In this document: positions 7,809 to 13,579 of the stretch, piece after piece
Layout of the letters: each line of letters begins with the position of its first letter
Numbering within the stretch: position 1 is the stretch's first letter
Assembly (NCBI GenBank): GCA_030833145.1
Contig: JAURHT010000047.1
Coordinates: 1 to 13,579, forward strand
Direction: 5' to 3'
DNA from: Aquirufa sp.
GTDB taxonomy: Bacteria; Bacteroidota; Bacteroidia; Cytophagales; Spirosomataceae
Length of the DNA: 13,579 bases
The notes under the pieces: generated by a model
What the model saw: the letters and a program-made list of their open reading frames with translations, nothing else
Told to the model about the DNA's origin: nothing
Databases searched by the model: none
Program-made: the position numbers and the translations under genes

Positions 7809-8483
7809 ATGGATTATTCACTAAGTTTTAAAGTTAACGAAAAGATCTATTTACGGGACCCAGAAAGTACGGAATTAGGAAAGCAGATTGTAAAAAATGC
7901 GATTGACCTAATCCATACCTTGGGTTTTGAGCATTTTACATTCAAGAAATTAGCGAAGGAAATGAACACGACCGAGGCGTCGATCTACCGTTATTTTGAG
8001 AATAAACACCGGATGTTGTTGTACATCTTGAATTGGTATTGGTCCTACATGGAATACTTAGTAGTGTTTCAGTTGCAGCCTTTGGCAAATTCGAAAGCAA
8101 AGTTGGAACGATTAGTTGAGTTGTTAACGCATCCCCTAGAGGAGAGCGAAGGGCAGTCTGATTATAATAAGCAGTATCTACATCAAATTGTCATTACCGA
8201 AAGTAGCAAAGTATACTTGGTGAAAGAGGTCAAAGAAATCAATGAAAACGCAGTATTTAAGCCTTATAAAGATCTTTGTGCCCGTATTTCTGAGTTGATT
8301 CAATCGCACAATTCGGCCTATGAATTTCCACATTCACTAAGTAGTACCCTAATCGAAACGGCGCATTCGCAGCTCTTTTTTAGCCAGTACCTCCCTAAAT
8401 TGACCGATGCAGGGAAGAAGCATAAGACGGAATTCGTTGCGCGTTATTTAAGGGATTTATTGTTCAAATCTTTGCAGGCTTAA
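7809..8483 (+). CDS. TetR/AcrR-family transcriptional regulator
   Basis: A 224-residue one-component repressor, the usual size for the family. The N-terminal DNA-binding domain is clear: helix 1 at about 21-39 (TELGKQIVKNAIDLIHTLG), then TFKKLAKEM at 44-52 and the recognition helix TTEASIYRYF at 54-63, followed by NKHRML. The C-terminal ligand domain shows no recognisable signature and is rich in aromatic residues (WYWSYMEY near 76-83), which could line a hydrophobic pocket. I chose the ATG at 7809. An upstream in-frame TTG at 7785 lies inside the -7 promoter box and so cannot be in the transcript. The gene is divergent from the ABC exporter operon and shares a 132-bp region with two operator-like sites. 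It most likely represses both itself and the exporter until an exported compound binds. Confidence 0.92.
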   Translation: MDYSLSFKVNEKIYLRDPESTELGKQIVKNAIDLIHTLGFEHFTFKKLAKEMNTTEASIYRYFENKHRMLLYILNWYWSYMEYLVVFQLQPLANSKAKLERLVELLTHPLEESEGQSDYNKQYLHQIVITESSKVYLVKEVKEINENAVFKPYKDLCARISELIQSHNSAYEFPHSLSSTLIETAHSQLFFSQYLPKLTDAGKKHKTEFVARYLRDLLFKSLQA

Positions 8484-8507
8484 GCCAGAATTTTTTAGCT
8501 TTAACTC

Positions 8508-9356
8508 ATGATAAAGCTACTCTCCTTATTTCTTGTCCTTTCGATTTCTTTGCAGGCCTTCGATAAACCGGCCTATGTTTTGTATAATGCCAAAGGCAAT
8601 AAGGTTTCCTACGAGAAGATGCTCAAGAATCTTCAGAAACAGGACGTGGTATTAATTGGCGAACTGCACAACAATCCCATCAGCCATTGGTTGGAATTAG
8701 AGATTACGCAAGCCTTATCGGAAAAGCGTCAACTTGTTTTAGGTGCAGAGATGTTTGAACGCGATAACCAGGCTGCTTTAACAAACTATTTACAGGGTAA
8801 AATCACGGCGAAAGGGTTGGATTCTTCGGCTCGTCTTTGGAAGAATTATAAGACTGATTATGCTCCTTTAGTGAATTTTGCCAAAGTGAAAAACCTGCCT
8901 TTCATTGCCACCAATGTGCCTCGAAAATACGCGAGTCAAGTTTCGCGTGGAGGGTTTGAAAGTTTAGCAAATTTGACATCAGAGGAAAAAACCTGGATCG
9001 GACCCATGCCCATCGCATACGACGCTAATCTTCCTGGCTATCAAAAAATGTTAACGATGATGGGCGAACATACTTCGCCTAATATGCCTAAAGCGCAAGC
9101 ATTAAAGGACGCTACAATGGCTCATTTTCTGTTCACGAATTGGACACCAGGGTCACTTTTTATCCACTATAACGGTTCCTATCACTCGGAATATTACGAG
9201 GGAATTTCCTGGTATTTAAAGCGTTCAAAAGCGGATATCAAGATCGCCACCATCGCTACCGTTTCTCAAAAAGAAATCGATTCACTGCTCCCAGAGCATC
9301 TTTTGAAGGCAGATTACATTATCTGTGTGGAGGAAGATATGACGGGGACTTATTGA
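8508..9356 (+). CDS. ChaN-like haem-binding-uptake family protein (PF04187-type)
   Basis: A 282-residue secreted protein of the ChaN/PhuW family, whose characterised members bind haem at a dimer interface and are linked to iron uptake. Family motifs seen: VVLIGELHNNPISH at 47-60, LGAEMFERDNQ at 78-88, NVPRKYASQVSRGGFESL at 136-153, and the His/Tyr-rich HYNGSYHSEYYEG at 220-232. Residues 1-17 form a Sec signal peptide ending SLQA. No cysteine follows, so unlike many ChaN proteins it is not a lipoprotein and is probably periplasmic or exported. The gene starts 24 bp after the tetR stop without a visible terminator or convincing promoter, so it is probably in the tetR transcript. Its last 7 bases overlap the 3' end of the convergent esterase. 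The family call is good; haem binding here is inferred. Confidence 0.85.
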   Translation: MIKLLSLFLVLSISLQAFDKPAYVLYNAKGNKVSYEKMLKNLQKQDVVLIGELHNNPISHWLELEITQALSEKRQLVLGAEMFERDNQAALTNYLQGKITAKGLDSSARLWKNYKTDYAPLVNFAKVKNLPFIATNVPRKYASQVSRGGFESLANLTSEEKTWIGPMPIAYDANLPGYQKMLTMMGEHTSPNMPKAQALKDATMAHFLFTNWTPGSLFIHYNGSYHSEYYEGISWYLKRSKADIKIATIATVSQKEIDSLLPEHLLKADYIICVEEDMTGTY

Positions 9357-11209
9357 TTATCGGTCCTAAACGGCGACGCCGGCAATCCCTCTACATTGAT
9401 TAAATTAGCCCCCTCCGGATTATCTGCCCAGCCATAGCGAACGTACAGGGGTTCTGCAATTTCATCGCTCCAAACCATCACGGTGTTTCGCTCGATGATT
9501 GCCTTTGCCCACACGAATTTCTTGTCTTTCCCTGCGATGGCAAATTGCATTAATTCGTCTTCATCCGTTTTGTTAATGGATAGACCACTTCCCGTTTCTC
9601 GGAAGCGAATGCGAATGAGCGCGCCTTCGATTTGATTCGATTCATAAATGGGTCCGGATGAAACGATGTTCTCTCCGTAGGCTAGTTTGCGGGCAGCTAA
9701 AGCTAGCCGTTCGCCGATCGGTTTTTTGGTCAACGGATGAATGTCATTCCACTCGCCTAGGTCCAAGGTGACCGCCATACCACTACGCGGAATAGACAAA
9801 CTCTTTAATTGACCATCGCGCAGAACAGCCATATTACTTTCTGCCGGGAGCATCGTCCGGTCTTGGAAGCCAGGTAATTGCACATATAAAAAGGGAAGTT
9901 CAGGCTGCTGGAATTGCGTCCGCCAGTCTTTGGCTAAAGCCGGCAATAGCTGTTGATATACCTCCGGTTTCCACACATTGGTTTCGCCCTGGTACCACAC
10001 AAATCCCTTTAAAGCATAGGAGGTAAAAGGTGCGATCATGGCGTTGTATAACGCGGTAGGGGTAAAATTAGACGGCGCGGGCTTCTCGACTACTGGAGGG
10101 AAAACTTCGCCTACCTTGTAATTCCAGTCCCCTTTCAAATCGACTGTTTTATCACCCAAAATCAGTTCATATGGCTTATCTGGGACAAAGCCGCCTTTCC
10201 CGGCCGTGTTGGTCACGCGAATGACAATTAGGTTTTTGCCCGCTTTCAGTACGCCACTTTTGACATTGTACCTGCGTGGTGGATATTGATACGTAATATT
10301 CCCCACTTGTTCTCCGTTCACAAATACCTGGTCTGCATCGACGATGCGGCCCATAAATAGTTTGGCAGGCTGACCCGCTAACGCCTCAGGAATATCGATT
10401 TCTCTTCTGAACCAAACCACGCCGTTCAAATCTCTTAAACCTTGATCTTCCCAAAAACCAGGGATCGAAAAGCGCTTCCAACCTTTGGGTGAATAGCCAG
10501 GGCTTTCCCACTTTTCACTTAAGCCACGGTCAGTGGATTTTCTAGGAGCAGGCGGCGCAGGGATCGTACGTGTCGTGTCTTTCACATAAGCCGGAAATTC
10601 TTTTAAACCCGCTTCGCTGATCCAGGATTCGATGGGGGTTCCGCCTACGCTGGAATTAATAATTCCGATAGGCACGTGGTATTGGGCATACAAATCCCGT
10701 GCAAAGAAATACGAAACGGCACCCATTTGTAATACGTTTTCGGGGGTAACCGGTAGCCAAGAGCTAGTCGGTAAATCGGTGCGAACGTCGACCTTCGAGA
10801 TGGCAGTAGGGATGAAGAAATTTCGAATCTGTGGAATGTTTGCGGAGGCTATATCAGCCGAATATTTCTCCTTCACGCGTTCCATATTAATGACCATATT
10901 GGATTGTCCCGAACACAGCCAAACATCCCCGAAAAGAACATCTTTCACTGACTTCTCGTTGATCGTAATTTCATACGGGCCACCAGCAGGGGTTGCCGGC
11001 AAAGTGCAAGCCCAGTTCCCTTGAGCATCTGCTAACGTGCGAAGTTTTTTGCCCTTAAAGGTCACATTAACTTTCTCTCCAGGGTTTGCCCAGCCCCATA
11101 TTTTAACCGGCATATCGCGTTGCAGCACCATTCCGTTGCTGATTAAGGACGGGAGTTTGACTTCTGAAAATGCCGAGAAGCTAAGTAAGAGAAAGAGTAT
11201 TCTTTTCAT
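9350..11209 (-). CDS. sialate O-acetylesterase-type SGNH hydrolase with internal beta-sandwich insert
   Basis: A 619-residue secreted esterase of the SASA type, expected to remove acetyl groups from sialic acids or from acetylated plant or algal polysaccharides. It has a signal peptide (MKRILFLLLSFSAFSE). Residues about 17-90 form an Ig-like N-terminal beta domain typical of the family. The catalytic nucleophile is S103 in CSGQSNM (99-105). INSSVGGTPIESW (184-196) and WYQGETN (405-411) supply oxyanion-hole residues, and D489 and H491 in NDIHP complete the triad. Between the second and third blocks (about 232-365) is an insert that resembles a GH2-type sugar-binding beta-sandwich (GVVWFRREIDIP at 263-274, VFVNGEQVG at 295-303, NLIVIRVTNT at 326-335). 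Many Bacteroidota SASA proteins have this insert. The true substrate is uncertain; no sialidase or NAN genes are visible here. Confidence 0.9.
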   Translation of the reverse strand: MKRILFLLLSFSAFSEVKLPSLISNGMVLQRDMPVKIWGWANPGEKVNVTFKGKKLRTLADAQGNWACTLPATPAGGPYEITINEKSVKDVLFGDVWLCSGQSNMVINMERVKEKYSADIASANIPQIRNFFIPTAISKVDVRTDLPTSSWLPVTPENVLQMGAVSYFFARDLYAQYHVPIGIINSSVGGTPIESWISEAGLKEFPAYVKDTTRTIPAPPAPRKSTDRGLSEKWESPGYSPKGWKRFSIPGFWEDQGLRDLNGVVWFRREIDIPEALAGQPAKLFMGRIVDADQVFVNGEQVGNITYQYPPRRYNVKSGVLKAGKNLIVIRVTNTAGKGGFVPDKPYELILGDKTVDLKGDWNYKVGEVFPPVVEKPAPSNFTPTALYNAMIAPFTSYALKGFVWYQGETNVWKPEVYQQLLPALAKDWRTQFQQPELPFLYVQLPGFQDRTMLPAESNMAVLRDGQLKSLSIPRSGMAVTLDLGEWNDIHPLTKKPIGERLALAARKLAYGENIVSSGPIYESNQIEGALIRIRFRETGSGLSINKTDEDELMQFAIAGKDKKFVWAKAIIERNTVMVWSDEIAEPLYVRYGWADNPEGANLINVEGLPASPFRTDNQ

Positions 11210-11333
11210 AGAGATGTAGATCGTAGCACTAAGATAATGATTTCTGTTATGTAGGATGACCTGACCTGAAAATTCCCCTTAACCTATTGTATATCAGTGA
11301 AATTCTTTTTTCCTTGTAGACAAATCTAAACCT
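11210..11333. promoter_or_regulatory. divergent intergenic region between esterase and cytochrome-fusion genes
   Basis: This 124-bp gap must hold the start signals for both flanking genes, but neither is strong. For the esterase, the minus strand at 11236-11229 reads TATCTTAG, one mismatch from TAnnTTTG, about 20 bases from the ATG and without a -33 partner. For the rightward gene, TTG at 11287-11289 is followed 19 bases later by TTTCCTTG (11309-11316), two mismatches from consensus. A short TGACCTGACC duplication lies near 11258-11267. No operator-like palindrome is obvious. Confidence 0.35.
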
Positions 11334-13579
11334 ATGAAAAAATTAGCCCTTTTATCGTTGGCGGGAATGTTGACGCTTGCTGTTTTGGCCTCCTTTCATT
11401 CCACTTCTTTACCTAGCTCAAGTCTAGACACGTTGAAAATTCCGGATGGGGTAGACCCGAATGACGAGAACTGGAAAGGGATTGATTTAGCGCCCAAAGC
11501 TCCGGTGCAACCCTTGACCATCGATGAGCAGTTGAAGAGGTTTTTACTTCCTGCTGGCTATCAAATGCAGCCGGTTTTAGCGGAACCACAAATTCAGCAG
11601 CCTGCGGAAATTGTGTTTGATGGGAATGGGCGGATGTACGTTTTGGAATTGAGATCGTATATGTTAGATGCGGATTCCAAAAACGAATTAGAACCTACCA
11701 GCCGTATTTCTCGCTGGGAAGACAAAAATAATGACGGGATTTACGAGACGGGAACTGCCTTCGTGGATGGCTTAATCTTCCCGCGTTTCGTCTTACCCTA
11801 TGGGAAAAATAGCATCTTGACGATGGAGTCTGACCAAGACAATATCTACAAATACACGGACACAAACGGCGACGGGAAGGCCGATAAAAAAGAGTTTTTC
11901 ACGAATAAATACGGACGTTCTGGTAACGTCGAGCACCAGCAAGCCTTCTTATTTTACGGGATGGACAATTGGCTTTATTCTACTTATAACGCTTTCCGAA
12001 TTCGAGAAACGCCTAGCGGCATCATCCGCGAAAAAACGGGCGCAAACCGCGCCCAATGGGGAATTACTCAGGACGATGATGGAAAGCTATACTTCCAAGG
12101 GGGCGCTTCTGGTGTGCCATCCTACTTCCAATTTCCGATTCAATATGGAAATTTTGAAGTGCCAAATGAACTAGCTCCTGGCTTCGTAGTCCCTTATGGC
12201 GCTCCGGTAAAAGTAGCGGATATGCAAGGTGGAATGGACGAAATTCGCCAGCCAGATGGATCGCTAAATCGCGTAACCGGATCTGCCGGAAATGATATTT
12301 TCCGTGGCGATCGCCTTCCATCTTCTTTGCGCGGCCAGCTCTTTTATGGTGAGCCAGTGGCTCGTATTGTCCGCCAAATCAACCCCGTGAAAAAGGAGGG
12401 TTTGACGACTTTGCATAATGTGTACCAAGATCAAAAATCAGAATTCATTCGTTCTACTGATCCTTTGTTCCGTCCTATCGATATGGCCACAGCTCCGGAT
12501 GGAACGATGTATATCGTAGATATGTACCATGGGATTATTCAGGAGGGTCAATGGACGCCTAAGGGTTCTTACTTGAGGATGAAAATTGAGCAATATAAAT
12601 TAGATAAAGTGGTGGGCTTGGGACGCATTTGGCGCTTAAGTCACGAAGGCTTTAAGCGTGATACAAAACAACCACGGATGTACGATGACAAATCGGCTAC
12701 CTTGGTGACCTATTTAAATCACCCGAATGGTTGGTGGCAAGATATGGCGCAGCAAGTTTTAGTACAGCGCCAAGATAAATCAGTGGTGCCAGCTTTGACG
12801 GCGATGGCCTTAAAGGGTACCAATGTGAATGGAAGAATTCATGCGATTTGGACTTTAGAAGGCTTAGGTGCTTTGAAAGTTTCCACAGTCACTCATTTAG
12901 CAAGTGATGCAAATCCGCGCATTAGAATCCAAGCATTAAAGGCTTCAGAAACCTTGTACAAAGCTGGCGAAAAAGGACTAGCGGATTTATACAATAAAGC
13001 CTTGAAAGATACGGATAATGAGGTGGTGATGCAGGCGATATTTACGCAGAAATTTCTGATGGTTCCAAATCACGAATCTGCCATCAAAACGACTTTGGTT
13101 TCCAATAAATCAGCTGGCGTGAAGTTGATTGGAGAGCAAATTATCGCACCGCCAAAGCCACGTGCGAATGGACCTTTTAATGCACCGGAACTGAGCAAAG
13201 AGCAAAAAGGAATTTTAGAGCGTGGTGAATTAGTATTCGCAGAATTATGTTCACAATGTCATGGCAATGATGGAATGGGTAAGCCGATGGGAAATGGAAA
13301 ATTATTGGCCCCGGCTTTGGCAGGATCCTTCCGCATCCAGCAGCATCCAGAATATGCCGTGCGCGTGCTTTTGCATGGATTAGAGGGCTCTATCGAAGGG
13401 AAAACCTATGCGGGAGGCTTGATGCAATCCATGAAAGAGCAGTCCGATCAATGGATTTCTGACGTGGTTTCCTACATCCGCAATGGCTTGTCAAACGATG
13501 CTTCCTTTGTGAGTCCTGCGCAGGTGGCGGCTATTCGGGCGAACACAAACAAGCAAGCGGGGATGTATAAATTCGAGTC
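11334..13579 (+). CDS. secreted beta-propeller dehydrogenase-like protein with HEAT-like region and cytochrome c domain (3' partial)
   Basis: The frame is open from ATG 11334 to the window edge (748 codons so far), with no stop. It resembles the PVC-type haem-binding/membrane-bound dehydrogenase family, large secreted redox proteins common in Planctomycetota and Bacteroidota and often found with carbohydrate-degradation genes. A signal peptide covers about residues 1-19 (LTLAVLAS) without a lipobox. Residues about 65-430 look like a sorbosone/NHL-type beta-propeller and carry two Asp-rich D-x-N-x-D-G loops (DKNNDG from 130, DTNGDG from 176) that could bind calcium. Residues about 450-600 are helical and HEAT-like. 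A class I cytochrome c domain follows: CSQCH at 639-643 binds haem covalently, and M697 or M700 (GGLMQSM) is a possible distal ligand. The neighbour is a divergent secreted esterase. The substrate and electron acceptor are unknown. Confidence 0.85.
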   Translation, partial: MKKLALLSLAGMLTLAVLASFHSTSLPSSSLDTLKIPDGVDPNDENWKGIDLAPKAPVQPLTIDEQLKRFLLPAGYQMQPVLAEPQIQQPAEIVFDGNGRMYVLELRSYMLDADSKNELEPTSRISRWEDKNNDGIYETGTAFVDGLIFPRFVLPYGKNSILTMESDQDNIYKYTDTNGDGKADKKEFFTNKYGRSGNVEHQQAFLFYGMDNWLYSTYNAFRIRETPSGIIREKTGANRAQWGITQDDDGKLYFQGGASGVPSYFQFPIQYGNFEVPNELAPGFVVPYGAPVKVADMQGGMDEIRQPDGSLNRVTGSAGNDIFRGDRLPSSLRGQLFYGEPVARIVRQINPVKKEGLTTLHNVYQDQKSEFIRSTDPLFRPIDMATAPDGTMYIVDMYHGIIQEGQWTPKGSYLRMKIEQYKLDKVVGLGRIWRLSHEGFKRDTKQPRMYDDKSATLVTYLNHPNGWWQDMAQQVLVQRQDKSVVPALTAMALKGTNVNGRIHAIWTLEGLGALKVSTVTHLASDANPRIRIQALKASETLYKAGEKGLADLYNKALKDTDNEVVMQAIFTQKFLMVPNHESAIKTTLVSNKSAGVKLIGEQIIAPPKPRANGPFNAPELSKEQKGILERGELVFAELCSQCHGNDGMGKPMGNGKLLAPALAGSFRIQQHPEYAVRVLLHGLEGSIEGKTYAGGLMQSMKEQSDQWISDVVSYIRNGLSNDASFVSPAQVAAIRANTNKQAGMYKFE

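Noticed and set aside
8496..8503. TAGCTTTA, one mismatch from a -7 box, before the chaN-like gene
   Set aside because: It is only 4 bases from the ATG and has no -33 element, so a transcript from it would lack the start codon region.
11258..11267. TGACCTGACC tandem repeat between the esterase and cytochrome-fusion genes
   Set aside because: Two 5-bp units are too short to call a regulatory repeat, and no further copy is visible nearby.
12064..12321. 85-codon minus-strand open frame in the right part of the window
   Set aside because: It lies within the continuous plus-strand propeller-cytochrome frame, which has clear family motifs on both sides of it.

Overview
The window looks like chromosome from a Bacteroidota bacterium, probably a compact-genome member of the Cytophagales or a relative. 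The reasons are an OMP_b-brl_3-type TonB-dependent receptor, promoter boxes of the Bacteroidota type (TAnnTTTG with an upstream TTTG), no clear Shine-Dalgarno sequences before most starts, and very tight packing. Both convergent gene pairs overlap at their stop codons. Genus is not resolvable by eye. I see no rRNA, tRNA, CRISPR array, insertion sequence or other mobile element. There is no stretch of 300 bases without a gene; the longest gaps are about 130 bp and 124 bp, and both are divergent promoter regions.

Layout. Positions 1-2154 (+) hold the 3' part of an outer-membrane receptor whose start lies left of the window. A leftward block follows (7676 to 2151, read on the minus strand): ABC-type membrane/ATPase protein, HlyD-type adaptor, TolC-type outer-membrane channel, then a Bcr/CflA-type MFS exporter. 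The first three overlap by 11-14 bp and must form one operon. The MFS gene follows after 46 bp and has its own possible promoter. Divergent from this block, a TetR-family regulator (7809-8483) is followed 24 bp later by a ChaN-like haem-binding-family protein (8508-9356). A sialate O-acetylesterase-type SGNH hydrolase lies on the minus strand (11209-9350). Diverging from it, a large secreted beta-propeller plus cytochrome c protein (from 11334) runs off the right edge.

How they work together. ABC, HlyD and TolC together make a tripartite envelope-spanning exporter. The TetR protein is almost certainly its local repressor: the 132-bp divergent region holds a perfect 19-bp palindrome next to the ABC promoter and a 16/18-matching second copy, 42 bp away, inside the tetR promoter spacer. 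The MFS pump may add inner-membrane drug export. The esterase and the cytochrome fusion suggest that carbohydrate-processing functions begin at the right side.

The most unusual point is the ABC protein. Its Walker A is intact, but the LSGGQ signature, Walker B Asp, catalytic Glu, D-loop and switch His are all replaced. It may be an exporter with a non-canonical or inactive ATPase, or one that needs a partner.
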